NCBI GenBank assembly: GCA_937139495.1 | Contig: CAKZQC010000003.1 | Span: 79,608-143,607, forward strand | Source: an uncultured Saprospiraceae bacterium | GTDB taxonomy: Bacteria; Bacteroidota; Bacteroidia; Chitinophagales; Saprospiraceae | Direction: 5' to 3' | DNA length: 64,000 nucleotides | Part shown: in pieces, positions 8,107 to 17,255 of the stretch | How positions within the stretch are numbered: the stretch's first letter is position 1 | Layout: the number at the start of each line of letters is the position of its first letter | The notes under the pieces: generated by a model | Database searches by the model: none | Seen by the model: the letters and a program-made list of their open reading frames with translations, nothing else | What the model was told of the DNA's origin: nothing | Translations under genes and position numbers: made by a program

Positions 8107-8607
8107 ATGAAACAGTTCCTATTGATTTTAGTTATTTTTAGCTACTTAACCAGCTGCAATACTGACCAAGCTACTACAAGCGAAGACAAAAACAACCTTT
8201 CTAGTACCACAGTACCACCACAAAAAACAGAATTACTATCCCCAACTGCCGAGAATCTATATAAGATAGTACAAGCTAGACACGATACTGCCATGCTACT
8301 GATGAACGACATTACTAATGTGCAAGCCAATTTGCAAAAAACAATGGCTGAGAACCCTAGACTAAAAGCGGTAGAAGAAATGGTATTAGGAAATCTCTAT
8401 GCACTCAAACAGGCAGATAAAGCCATGATGGACTGGATGCACAATTTCAAAAGCACAGAAATGCACGAAGAAGCATACCAAGCCATGAGCGAAAAAGAAA
8501 TATTGGATTACCTCTATGCCGAAGATGAAAAAATGAAAGTCGTACACGAGCAGATGGTCACCAGTATCGCAAAAGGGAGAGCCACCATCCAAAAATACAA
8601 AAAATAA
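8107..8607 (+). CDS. Lipoprotein of unknown function
   Basis: Predicted lipoprotein of 166 residues with lipobox LTSC (C17). The mature protein is mostly helical and charged: residues about 50-165 contain regularly spaced Met, Glu and Lys (for example KTMAENPRLKAVEEMV and DYLYAEDEKMKVVHEQM), consistent with an antiparallel helical bundle or coiled coil. I do not recognise a named family. It is followed after 5 bp by a second lipoprotein gene (8613), so the two are probably one operon and may act together in the envelope. Confidence 0.75.
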   Translation: MKQFLLILVIFSYLTSCNTDQATTSEDKNNLSSTTVPPQKTELLSPTAENLYKIVQARHDTAMLLMNDITNVQANLQKTMAENPRLKAVEEMVLGNLYALKQADKAMMDWMHNFKSTEMHEEAYQAMSEKEILDYLYAEDEKMKVVHEQMVTSIAKGRATIQKYKK

Positions 8608-8612
8608 AACCC

Positions 8613-9680
8613 ATGACCAGCACCCATTATATTATTATTGGAATAGCCATTTTGTTGCTCATTGGAGCTTGTTCTGGTGTCAAAAGCAAAGTAGATCCAG
8701 CGGTGCCATTATTGCCTGAGATATTATCAGACGACTTGAAAGTAACCCACCTGCCGCATATCACTACGCTACAATATGCTAGCGATGGTAATATTCACGC
8801 ATTTGGGCGACAGCCACAAGATACCACCGCTCCAAAACATCAACACAAATATTTATTTGTGTATGACCCTGTCACGTTTGAGCTCAAAAAAAGTACCTTC
8901 ATCACCGATAATAAACGTGGACTTGCGTTTGTGGACTTGGAATCCAATCTGTATATTTCTAAACAAGGTAGTAATGGTGGTTTTGACCAGTACAGTTATC
9001 CTGACTATAAGCGCAGCGTAGTACCTTTCCACCCTGCTGCTATCGTTCTGGATCAGATTCTACTGGAAGAACTACGCCCTAGTAAAAATAGTCCAACGAG
9101 AGACGAATATATGCGGCTTAAAAGAGAAAAAAATCAGGCTGCAATTGACGAAAACAGGGAACAAATTAAGGTGCGATTAATAGCCGCTCAAAATAAATTT
9201 ATTGACCTTGATGCCATTGCTTATGTCTATTTGCAACGAGGTAGTTCGTACATCTTGTTTATGAAAGATGGAGCGGTTTTTATTCTGCCCAATTACAGAG
9301 GTATGAACGGCAATGCCGCCGTGGCTGATTACCTCAGGAAAGGTAACAAATTCACTATCTACAAAGATTACAAAAGAAAAGATGTTGGTCGTTCTATTGC
9401 CAATATGCAGCTAGCAGAAAAAACTACGACCTCCGACCCTCTCAAAAATACCGCTTTTGAAGTTACCGACCAAAAAACAACGTTTGAGAACTGGCCCAAT
9501 ACGGGCTACACCAGAGGTTGGTATGGTTACGAGCTAAACGTATTGGGCGGAACAGCCCAATTCAAAGTATTGTCGCTCAAAAAAAGTGGAGGAAGCGGCG
9601 TTTATTATCTAGCAAAAGCTGATGCTCCCATCGGCTTTTTGGCAGGCAAAGGTTGGTATTTGATTCAACCAAAATCTTAG
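8613..9680 (+). CDS. Lipoprotein of unknown function, 355 residues
   Basis: Predicted lipoprotein with lipobox IGAC (C20) after a hydrophobic helix. The mature part has beta-rich stretches such as YLFVYDPVTFELKKSTFI and GLAFVDLESNLYISKQG that resemble propeller blades, then a charged central segment (EYMRLKREKNQAAIDENRE) and a C-terminal region rich in Gly and aromatic residues (NTGYTRGWYGYELNVLGG). I do not recognise the family. It lies 5 bp after the 8107-8607 lipoprotein gene, which argues for co-transcription. Confidence 0.7.
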   Translation: MTSTHYIIIGIAILLLIGACSGVKSKVDPAVPLLPEILSDDLKVTHLPHITTLQYASDGNIHAFGRQPQDTTAPKHQHKYLFVYDPVTFELKKSTFITDNKRGLAFVDLESNLYISKQGSNGGFDQYSYPDYKRSVVPFHPAAIVLDQILLEELRPSKNSPTRDEYMRLKREKNQAAIDENREQIKVRLIAAQNKFIDLDAIAYVYLQRGSSYILFMKDGAVFILPNYRGMNGNAAVADYLRKGNKFTIYKDYKRKDVGRSIANMQLAEKTTTSDPLKNTAFEVTDQKTTFENWPNTGYTRGWYGYELNVLGGTAQFKVLSLKKSGGSGVYYLAKADAPIGFLAGKGWYLIQPKS

Positions 9681-9782
9681 AAAGATACCCTTCTAGCTAG
9701 CGTTATTTTGGGGCAAAGAATAGAAGCTAGCGTTGCTTTTGAGCAGACCGCTTTGCTTGTAGATACTAGACGTTAGACTTCC
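9678..9782 (+). repeat. Dispersed intergenic repeat, copy A1
   Basis: This stretch shares words in the same order with 22333-22421 on the opposite strand (TAGCTAGCGT..ATTTTGGGG.AAAGAATA, then CTTTGCT..TAGATACTAGA.GTTAGACTTCC). Its first 28 bases also resemble 21075-21102. No coding potential is seen. It fills most of the gap between the lipoprotein gene and the first VCBS gene. Confidence 0.55.
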
Positions 9783-9886
9783 GATACTAAGTAACCGTGC
9801 ATACGTTAATGTAAAAGGATGGTCTATTTTTAGCCCACCTACTTAACTTTCTATTCCCTTATCCAATTTCTAAGAAAAATAAGCAG

Positions 9887-12097
9887 ATGCAATACTTTTT
9901 TCTTTTATGCACCTTTTTTTGCTGTGCCAATCATCTATTGGCACAGCCTACACGCCTGAATATTGTGTTTGAGCAATCCAATGGCGACAGCCTAGCGTTT
10001 GCCCTTACAGGAGGACTCAACAATCCGCAGTTTTCTACGCTGGATTTGAATGGGGATAGCATCGAAGATTTGGTTTATTTTGACAGGCAAGGCAGTGTTT
10101 TCATTCCTTTTTTGAACCAAGGCACTAGCCAACAAGTTGCTTATGTCTTTGCTCCGCAATACCAACCTATTTTTCCTAATGTAGAGCGGTTTGCACTCCT
10201 ACGGGATTACAACTGCGACGGCATCAAGGATTTGATAGCCTACCATAGAAATGATGCCACAGGCGAAGTCGGTATGTCGGTGCATCAAGGCAGCAGAAAC
10301 AGCCAAAACGAATTTCAATTTACCTTAATTACCCCTACTATTTATTTTAGAGAGAGTGGTCAACTCGGACGCTCCAATCTATCGGTATCTACGGTCGATA
10401 TTCCAGCCCTAAACGATATAGATAATGATGGCGACTTGGATATTCTGAACTTCAATGGTGCGGGTGGCTATATCGAGTATTTTCGGAACGAATCCCAGGA
10501 GTTGGGCTACGGCTGCGATAGTTTGCTTTTTGTATTGGCAGACGACTGCTGGGGTAGAATATACGAAAGTGGCGTGACGGAAGTCATTACACTCAGCGAC
10601 CGTATAGATAGCTGTGCGAACCAGCCCAATTGGACACCCATTCGCCACGCTCGCCATGCAGGTTCTACCCTATTGACATTGGATATGGACAACGATGGCG
10701 ACCAAGAATTATTGGTGGGTGATTTGTCGTTTAGCAATATCAATCTGCTAACCAATGGCGGCAATGCTGCGACTGCTTTTTTTGTACAACAAGAAATATT
10801 TTTTCCACAAAACTCTACACCTATTCGACTCGATATATTCCCTGCGGCTTTCTACGAAGATGTCAATAATGATGGCAAAAAAGACCTACTGGTTGCCCCC
10901 AATATAGAAGGCAATGCCCAAAATGCCAAAGTTTTGTTTTATGAGAATACAGGCACCGCTACACAACCCGTTTTCAACTATCAAACTGATGGTTTTTTGG
11001 TGGATGATATGATTGATTTGGGTACCAATGCTTTTCCTACTTTTGTGGACATTAACGGTGATAATTTACTGGATTTGGTAGTCGGTAACTATTACGAATT
11101 TGTACGTACAGGCGTGCTACGAAGTCAATTGCGTTATTATCAGAATATTGGCACTAGCCAACAAGCTCGTTACCGTTTGATAGAGCCTAATCTTGGCAAT
11201 TTATTGCAATATAATTTTTTGCGTATCGCTCCCACCTTTGGCGATATAGACGGCGATGGCGACCAAGATATGCTCGTTGGGCTCGAAGATGGAAAATTAA
11301 TTTTATTGACCAATCAAGGAACGACCACTATTGCCAACTTTGGCAACCTAAGCCCCAATTATGCGAGTATAGATGTAGGTCAAAATGCGATGCCTCAGCT
11401 AGTAGATGTAGATAGAGATGGCGACTTGGATTTGCTGATTGGTAGCCGAACAGGCAACACACAATATTACGAAAATACAGGAACGACAACAGTTGCCAGC
11501 TTTAGTAGTTCTCCTACGGTACTTACCTTTGGTAATGTCGATACCAGAACATTGGGTCAGTTCTATGGCAATGCTGCCCCTCGACTGATAGACGAAGGTG
11601 GCAGCTATTATTTTTATGTCGGAAACCAGACTGGCGAGCTGTGGAAATACAGTAATGTCGATAATAATTTGACAGGAAATTTCACGAAGGTGAGCAGCTA
11701 TCTTGACCATATAAAAGAAGGTGAGCTAACCGCTCCTGCCCTAGCAGACATCAATGGAGATGGTCATTTAGATTACCTTTTGGGTAACAAAAGAGGTGGA
11801 CTAACCGCCTACACCGATCCTGTGGTGGCAACTCGGTTATTGCCTAGTTCCAGAGCCTCTATCCTAAAAATTTATCCAAATCCTGCTAAGCATAGCATCA
11901 AAATAACGTTAGAACACGTTAGTAATAATAACATTCACTGGCAAGTTTACAACTTGCAAGGACAATTATTGGATCAAAAACAAACGCTATCAACGGCTGT
12001 TCTTGATTTGAAAATCATGGATTATCCCGCAGGAACCTATCTCCTCAAAGCAACAATCGAACAACAAATTCACACACAATTATTCATCAAAAAATAG
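9887..12097 (+). CDS. VCBS/FG-GAP repeat protein with T9SS type A tail
   Basis: Exported protein of 736 residues. A signal peptide ends near LLAQ (residue 20). Nine calcium-type loops of the form DxNxDxxxD are visible in order, for example DLNGDSIEDL, DIDNDGDLDIL, DMDNDGDQELL, DVNNDGKKDLL, DIDGDGDQDML, DVDRDGDLDLL and DINGDGHLDYL, as expected for an FG-GAP/VCBS beta-propeller. Residues 660-736 form a type A sorting domain (KIYPNPAKHSIKI, VYNLQGQLL, YPAGTYLLK), so export and surface attachment through the T9SS are expected. The next gene (12104) is a paralogue only 6 bp downstream, so the pair arose by tandem duplication and is probably co-transcribed. The role may be adhesion or polymer binding (inference). 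Confidence 0.9.
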   Translation: MQYFFLLCTFFCCANHLLAQPTRLNIVFEQSNGDSLAFALTGGLNNPQFSTLDLNGDSIEDLVYFDRQGSVFIPFLNQGTSQQVAYVFAPQYQPIFPNVERFALLRDYNCDGIKDLIAYHRNDATGEVGMSVHQGSRNSQNEFQFTLITPTIYFRESGQLGRSNLSVSTVDIPALNDIDNDGDLDILNFNGAGGYIEYFRNESQELGYGCDSLLFVLADDCWGRIYESGVTEVITLSDRIDSCANQPNWTPIRHARHAGSTLLTLDMDNDGDQELLVGDLSFSNINLLTNGGNAATAFFVQQEIFFPQNSTPIRLDIFPAAFYEDVNNDGKKDLLVAPNIEGNAQNAKVLFYENTGTATQPVFNYQTDGFLVDDMIDLGTNAFPTFVDINGDNLLDLVVGNYYEFVRTGVLRSQLRYYQNIGTSQQARYRLIEPNLGNLLQYNFLRIAPTFGDIDGDGDQDMLVGLEDGKLILLTNQGTTTIANFGNLSPNYASIDVGQNAMPQLVDVDRDGDLDLLIGSRTGNTQYYENTGTTTVASFSSSPTVLTFGNVDTRTLGQFYGNAAPRLIDEGGSYYFYVGNQTGELWKYSNVDNNLTGNFTKVSSYLDHIKEGELTAPALADINGDGHLDYLLGNKRGGLTAYTDPVVATRLLPSSRASILKIYPNPAKHSIKITLEHVSNNNIHWQVYNLQGQLLDQKQTLSTAVLDLKIMDYPAGTYLLKATIEQQIHTQLFIKK

Positions 12098-12103
12098 TAT
12101 CTT

Positions 12104-14422
12104 ATGCAGCATTTCATTTCTACTATCTTACTCCTGTTCTGTACGCAAGTACTAGTAGCACAAGTAACCCTAATCCCCAAAGATTTTCCTTTGAGTGACA
12201 AAAACGGCAATGCTATGCGCCACCCTTGGGCGGGTGGACTCAATTTGCCACAGTTTTCGGCAGTGGATCTCAACAATGACAATATCATGGACTTGGTGGT
12301 CTATGATAGAGACGCCCTATCTGCCACTCCCTACCTCAACTTGGGTACGCCCAATCAGGTAGATTATCAATATGCCCCCGAATATATCAGCCGATTGCCA
12401 CAAGGCATCTACAATTTCATGTTGTTCAGAGATTACAACTGCGATGGCATTATGGATATTTTTGCCCACAGTCAGCCCCCTGGACAAGGCTCTGGTGTAG
12501 GGGTTTGGGAAGGCAGCTATGATAGCAATAACAAAATCCAGTACACCAAAATTAAAGACATTCTGTATTATAACTTTGCTCAAAACCGCACAGGCAATAT
12601 CTTCATATTCAATAGTGATATTCCTGCTATTGATGATGTTGACGGCGATGGCGATTTGGATATTCTGTGCTTTACGCTCAACTTTTCGTTTGCCAAAAAT
12701 ATTCAGTACTACAAAAACACCTCTGTAGAGAATGGCTACGGTTGCGATTCGCTTACGTTCCGCTTAGAAAATGCCTGCTTTGGGCAGTTTGAGGAAACAG
12801 GCATTGCTAGTATTTGCAATTTTTCGCCTAGTACTGACAGTTGTAGAAACAACCTCTATTGGGACGGCCCAATGCGTTCTGTAATGCCACATATTAATAA
12901 TCTAATGGCATACGAATATAGCAAAAACGGTCGCCATATTGGGGCTAGTATTTCTGCGACTATCGACTACAATGGCGACGGAGCTAAAGATTTAGCACTA
13001 GGTGGCGTATCGTACAACAATCTTAATATGATTACGACTACCGTGGTTGGAGATACGTTGCTAGGTGTTTCGCAAGATACTTTTTTCCCTTCTTATGACC
13101 GCCCGGTCAATGTCTATTCGTTTGCTTCTTCCTACTTTTTGGATGTCAATAACGATGGCAAAACGGATATGATTGTAGCTCCTACCGAAACAGGTCGTTG
13201 CGAAGCTGTCAAGGATAGTGTGGCTTGGTATTATGAAAACACAGGCACCAACACCAATATGCAGTTTAGTTTTCAACAAAAAGACTTTCTGGTAGAGGAT
13301 ATGCTCGATATAGGACAAGATGCCTTTCCTATTATTTTTGATTTTACAGGCGATGGGTTATTAGATATTTTGGTAGGTACACAAGGACGATGTCAAGACC
13401 CTAATCTACCTGGATTGCAGGCTGCGAGTGTTTACGAAAAAGGGTTTACGCTTCTCACTAATATAGGTACGCTGACAGCTCCTGCTTTTGAGCTGACCAC
13501 TACCAATTATGCACAGTGGGACACTATTAGCAAAGATAGACTCTACCCAACTATGGGCGACCTCGATGGCGATGGCGATATGGATATGATATTTGGTAGC
13601 GGTGATGGTACGCTGACGTTTCTAAAAAATGAAGCATCAGCAGGTGTTGCTCCTATTTGGGCTACCCCGACCTATAATTATCAAGGGATCAACCTCAACT
13701 ACGATAGCGCTCCTAGCTTAGGCGACCTTGATGGCGATGGTGATTTGGATTTGGTCATCGGCGACGCTGGTGGACACGTCAAGTATTACCAAAACAATGG
13801 AAACTCAACAATGGCTAACTTTTCGACTACAAGCTTGACAGATACTTTGGGTGGATATGGTATTGCTGGCAATTTTGGACGCATGACTACCCCGCTCTGT
13901 TACGATAACAATGGCAGTTGGGAACTCTACATTGGGCAACAAAACGGAATAATTGCCCACCTCAATAACATCAATAACAATGTATTGGGTGTGTATGATA
14001 CCATCACCGAAAACTTATTGGAAAGACATGTCGGACAGTTTCCCTCGTTGGCAGTAGCTGACCTCAACAATGATGGCTTTTTGGATTATGTGGTAGGTAC
14101 CGTCAAGGGTGGTTTGACTATCTGGACGGATAGTAATTCTATACTAAGCCAAGCAACTGTAGCAGAGACAACGGCTCCAAATCAACTACAAGTATTTCCG
14201 AATCCTGCTACGCAGCAAGTCAACTTACGCCTAGACTTTCCGACGGCTACTGCTACGCAAGTATTGTGTTACAATGCTTTAGGGCAATTGGTGCGTTCTG
14301 CCAACTACGCCACAGGACAACAACAATATCAATTGCAGGTTGCAGACTTGCCTGCGGGCGTATATTTCATACAATTGCAAAGCAAAGAAAGCAAAATGAC
14401 GGCTACTTTTGTAAAAGAATAG
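12104..14422 (+). CDS. VCBS/FG-GAP repeat protein with T9SS type A tail (paralogue)
   Basis: Exported protein of 772 residues, organised like its upstream neighbour: signal peptide ending near LVAQ (residue 20), nine DxNxDxxxD-type calcium loops (DLNNDNIMDL, DYNCDGIMDI, DVDGDGDLDIL, DVNNDGKTDMI, DLDGDGDMDMI, DLDGDGDLDLV, DLNNDGFLDYV among them), and a type A sorting tail at 695-772 (QVFPNPATQQVNL, YNALGQLVR, LPAGVYFIQL). Shared blocks such as the early GGLN.PQFS..DLN and DYNCDGI segments show common descent with 9887-12097. A strong terminator at 14457-14497 ends the unit. Confidence 0.9.
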   Translation: MQHFISTILLLFCTQVLVAQVTLIPKDFPLSDKNGNAMRHPWAGGLNLPQFSAVDLNNDNIMDLVVYDRDALSATPYLNLGTPNQVDYQYAPEYISRLPQGIYNFMLFRDYNCDGIMDIFAHSQPPGQGSGVGVWEGSYDSNNKIQYTKIKDILYYNFAQNRTGNIFIFNSDIPAIDDVDGDGDLDILCFTLNFSFAKNIQYYKNTSVENGYGCDSLTFRLENACFGQFEETGIASICNFSPSTDSCRNNLYWDGPMRSVMPHINNLMAYEYSKNGRHIGASISATIDYNGDGAKDLALGGVSYNNLNMITTTVVGDTLLGVSQDTFFPSYDRPVNVYSFASSYFLDVNNDGKTDMIVAPTETGRCEAVKDSVAWYYENTGTNTNMQFSFQQKDFLVEDMLDIGQDAFPIIFDFTGDGLLDILVGTQGRCQDPNLPGLQAASVYEKGFTLLTNIGTLTAPAFELTTTNYAQWDTISKDRLYPTMGDLDGDGDMDMIFGSGDGTLTFLKNEASAGVAPIWATPTYNYQGINLNYDSAPSLGDLDGDGDLDLVIGDAGGHVKYYQNNGNSTMANFSTTSLTDTLGGYGIAGNFGRMTTPLCYDNNGSWELYIGQQNGIIAHLNNINNNVLGVYDTITENLLERHVGQFPSLAVADLNNDGFLDYVVGTVKGGLTIWTDSNSILSQATVAETTAPNQLQVFPNPATQQVNLRLDFPTATATQVLCYNALGQLVRSANYATGQQQYQLQVADLPAGVYFIQLQSKESKMTATFVKE

Positions 14423-14456
14423 GCTTTTCACAAAAAGAAATTGTTTGAAAAATAGC

Positions 14457-14497
14457 AAAAGGCAGGAAATTTCGAGTTGAAATTTCCTGCCTTTTTT
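14457..14497. terminator. Bidirectional intrinsic terminator, 13-bp perfect stem
   Basis: Perfect arms 14461-14473 and 14479-14491 with a five-base loop, flanked by A4 on the left and T6 on the right. It lies between the convergent VCBS gene (ends 14422) and K+ channel gene (ends 14528) and can serve both, more strongly on the plus strand. Confidence 0.9.
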
Positions 14498-14527
14498 GTG
14501 TCTCTAAAACTACCCTCACCAGCATTA

Positions 14528-15589
14528 TTACACCAATATCTTATCTTCAAACGCTTCGATTTGGTTCTTGTCTCCTAGCACGACCATCGTCATGCCTTTC
14601 AGAATCTTGATGTCTGGTCTAGGATTGACGTCATAGCGACCATCAGCATGACGAACACCAATAATATTGACACCCGCCTTGCCTCGCAAATCTAGGTCTC
14701 GTATCATCTTTTTTTGGTACTCTGGTTTAAGTTCACTGTAAGTCACTTCCTTGAAGTGAATCGACACTTCGCCCATATTCGAGATAATACTAAAAAACTC
14801 TACCACATTGGGCTGATTGATGAGCGTAGCCATATAAAAACCACCAATCACTTCTGATAAAACGGCATAATTTGCTCCTGCTCGCAGTAGTTTTTTCTCT
14901 GCTTTTTTGTTGGAGGCTCTCGTGATAATGCGCAAATTAGGATTGAGTTCCCTTGCGGTCAATACCGTATAAACGGCTAGGGCATCTTCGCTGTACGTGA
15001 CCACGATAGCTTTGGCTCTAGCAATACCTGCTTCGATAAGCACCTCATCATCGCTGGCATCTCCTCGCAAGAAAAAATAATGCTCTTGCCGTGCCTCTTC
15101 TTCCTTGTCTTCTAAGCTCTCGATAATAACAAACGGCAAATCATTTTTGATGAGTTCTTGGCAGATTTGATGTCCATGTCGCCCAAATCCGCAAACAATT
15201 GTATGGTTTTCTAGTTTTTTCATTTTTTTATATACTCGATAATCTTTCAGAAATACTTGCATCTGCCCTTCTATGAAAAAAGAAGAAATGACAGTCAATC
15301 CATAAGCAAAAATACCTAGATTGAATACAATCAAAAAGGAAGCAAATATTTGCCCATCGGTTCCTAATGGTTTGACCTCGCCATAGCCTACTGTTGATAG
15401 GGTAATAATCGTCATATAGAACGCCTCAAAAAAGGAATAGTCGCTAATAAACATAAACCCAACAATCCCTGTCACGGTAGTCGCGACAAGCAGCCCAAAC
15501 GCCAAGGCGATTTTTCGGATGTATTGAGTCATTCGCTGAAAGCGACGGCGACGAACCTCGTTATTATTGACTAAGTTGTTAGGCAGCAC
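14528..15589 (-). CDS. Two-helix potassium channel with RCK (TrkA-N/TrkA-C) domain
   Basis: Inner-membrane K+ channel subunit of 353 residues. TM1 (about 28-48), a pore helix and the selectivity filter TVGYG (66-70), then TM2 (about 82-107) give a Kch/MthK-type pore. The cytoplasmic part starts with a Rossmann RCK domain with GFGRHG at 134-139 and an acidic residue at the end of the second strand (IIES), followed by a TrkA-C domain whose last residues are VLGDKNQIEAFED. Such channels are gated by nucleotide or Ca2+ binding to the RCK ring. It is 16 bp downstream of the pseudouridine synthase gene on the same strand. Confidence 0.93.
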   Translation of the reverse strand: MLPNNLVNNNEVRRRRFQRMTQYIRKIALAFGLLVATTVTGIVGFMFISDYSFFEAFYMTIITLSTVGYGEVKPLGTDGQIFASFLIVFNLGIFAYGLTVISSFFIEGQMQVFLKDYRVYKKMKKLENHTIVCGFGRHGHQICQELIKNDLPFVIIESLEDKEEEARQEHYFFLRGDASDDEVLIEAGIARAKAIVVTYSEDALAVYTVLTARELNPNLRIITRASNKKAEKKLLRAGANYAVLSEVIGGFYMATLINQPNVVEFFSIISNMGEVSIHFKEVTYSELKPEYQKKMIRDLDLRGKAGVNIIGVRHADGRYDVNPRPDIKILKGMTMVVLGDKNQIEAFEDKILV

Positions 15590-15605
15590 GGTATATTATT
15601 TTCGA

Positions 15606-16337
15606 TTATTTCAACTTATTCCACTTGCGCAATTGATTGAGCGTAGCACGCATATCTTTAGGCATATCGCAGACCAATTCTATCGCTTGTTGTGTAATAG
15701 GGTGCTCAAATTGTAGTTTGTATGCGTGCAACGGCACTCTATTCATTAGTGGACGCTCTTCGGTTTCTTGTTTGAGATTGAATTTTTTGCGTTTGAGTTG
15801 CGACAAATACAGTTCGGTATCTTGTCCATAAGTAGCATCGACGGCTAGCGGATGCCCAAGGTGTCGGAGGTGCACCCTGATTTGGTGCGTTCGTCCTGTC
15901 AATATTTGTACATCTAACAGGGCGTAGCTCGCAAAACTTTCTTTGATCACATAATTCGTTACCGATGGTTTGCCACGCTTGATGTCTATTCGCATACTAC
16001 CGCTGGTATTGGCAGAAAGCCCTGCATCAATCGTTCCTTCTGCCTCAAATGGAATCCCTTTGACTAAAGCATAATAATGCTTTTGGGGCAAGCGGTTTTC
16101 AAATTGTTGGCTCATCAACTTGTGTGTGTCTTTGTCTTTGGCAAAGCAAATCAAGCCGCTGGTGCCTTTGTCCAATCTATGGACAATATAGATTTCGGAA
16201 TACGCTGTCTTGAGTTGTTGGTACAAGTTGGGCAAATCAGGACGAAAGCGGTCAGGAATCGTCAACAAACCACTTGGCTTATTGGCTATTACCAAATAAT
16301 CGTCTTCCCAGATAATGTCATAAGCAGTTTTTGCCAT
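15606..16337 (-). CDS. RluA-family pseudouridine synthase
   Basis: RNA pseudouridine synthase of 243 residues. The catalytic motif HRLDKGTSG is at 53-61 with catalytic D56, and the later GRTHQIRVHLRHLGHPLAVD segment is the family's second signature. There is no N-terminal S4 domain; the protein starts directly with the catalytic core, as in RluA/TruC-like enzymes. The target uridine (rRNA or tRNA) cannot be decided from sequence. It is divergent from the Nudix regulator gene and shares with it an intergenic region with a 23-base palindrome, so it could also be under that regulator's control (inference). Confidence 0.92.
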   Translation of the reverse strand: MAKTAYDIIWEDDYLVIANKPSGLLTIPDRFRPDLPNLYQQLKTAYSEIYIVHRLDKGTSGLICFAKDKDTHKLMSQQFENRLPQKHYYALVKGIPFEAEGTIDAGLSANTSGSMRIDIKRGKPSVTNYVIKESFASYALLDVQILTGRTHQIRVHLRHLGHPLAVDATYGQDTELYLSQLKRKKFNLKQETEERPLMNRVPLHAYKLQFEHPITQQAIELVCDMPKDMRATLNQLRKWNKLK

Positions 16338-16360
16338 TTTTTTCGTAGAATTATGTTTGC

Positions 16361-16383
16361 CTTAGTTTATTCACTAAACTAAG
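16361..16383. promoter_or_regulatory. 23-base palindrome, candidate operator of the Nudix regulator
   Basis: CTTAGTTTA (16361-16369) and TAAACTAAG (16375-16383) are perfect 9-bp arms with a five-base spacer. It lies in the divergent gap between the pseudouridine synthase and Nudix-wHTH genes. Family members often repress their own neighbourhood from such palindromes, so autoregulation is the likely role. Confidence 0.55.
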
Positions 16384-16389
16384 TAGCTT

Positions 16390-16397
16390 TAAATTTG
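16390..16397 (+). promoter_or_regulatory. Candidate -7 box overlapping operator region
   Basis: TAAATTTG fits TAnnTTTG. The matching -33 region would fall inside the adjacent palindrome, so a bound repressor would block the promoter. It lies 72 bases before the Nudix regulator start at 16469. Confidence 0.4.
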
Positions 16398-16468
16398 TAT
16401 TAGTACACAGACCCTTTAATAGTATCTAAAAATAAGTCGGTACAAAACTAACAAAAAATAAAGCAACT

Positions 16469-17176
16469 ATGAGTCTTTCGGACAATAATATCTCTTGGCA
16501 ATTAGCAGTGGACTGCGTTATATTTGGACTCGACCAAAGTACCGATATTCGGGTACTACTCATCAAGCGAGCCATTCCGCCCTATCAAGGACAGTGGGCA
16601 TTGCCAGGTGGTTTTGTATTGCCAAACGAAAACCTCGATGCGGCTGCCAAAAGAGAACTCGAAGAAGAAACAGGCGTTAAGGAGGTATTTATAGAGCAGT
16701 TATATACCTTTGGAGAACCTAATAGAGACCCTCGTGGGCGGGTAATTAGTGTGGCGTATTATGCCCTAGTCAACCTAGAGCAGCACCCTACTCAAGCGGC
16801 ATCTGATGCCAATGATGCCCAATGGTTTGGTATTCATGACTTGCCACAACTGGCATTCGACCATGCCACTATATTAGATGTAGCCATCAAACGACTAGAT
16901 GCCAAAGTGCGGTATCAGCCGATTGGATTTGAGCTGTTGCCACCCAAATTCACGCTAAGTGAGCTCCAACAATTGTACGAAAGTATCTTAGGTAGAAAGT
17001 TAAACCGACGGAATTTCCGTTCCAAGATATTAAAAATGGGTATATTAGAGCAACTCGAACGCCAAACAAACGTAGCACATCGCCCTGCTTTCTTGTATCA
17101 GTTCAATGCCCAAAAGTACGAAGAGCTGACTAAACAAGGATTTGAATTTGCAATTTCTCCACCCAAAGAAAAATAA
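16469..17176 (+). CDS. Nudix-domain transcriptional regulator (NrtR/AraR-like)
   Basis: Protein of 235 residues with a Nudix domain (about 8-140) and a winged-helix domain (about 150-235), the layout of NrtR-type regulators. The Nudix box at 48-70 is intact (G48, E54, R62, E63, E66, E67, G69), so hydrolase activity is possible, unlike many purely regulatory members. The C-terminal segment [20 protein letters not shown] is the usual DNA-binding recognition region. Known family members sense ADP-ribose-type or sugar ligands and control NAD or sugar genes. No such target is adjacent here, so the ligand is open. A perfect palindrome lies just upstream. Confidence 0.88.
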   Translation: MSLSDNNISWQLAVDCVIFGLDQSTDIRVLLIKRAIPPYQGQWALPGGFVLPNENLDAAAKRELEEETGVKEVFIEQLYTFGEPNRDPRGRVISVAYYALVNLEQHPTQAASDANDAQWFGIHDLPQLAFDHATILDVAIKRLDAKVRYQPIGFELLPPKFTLSELQQLYESILGRKLNRRNFRSKILKMGILEQLERQTNVAHRPAFLYQFNAQKYEELTKQGFEFAISPPKEK

Positions 17177-17255
17177 TTTTGGAAGTTTCTAATTAGAAAA
17201 TCAACGGCTTATAAAGTCACAATAAGCTGAATTAGGCTAGTATAAATAAAAGACA

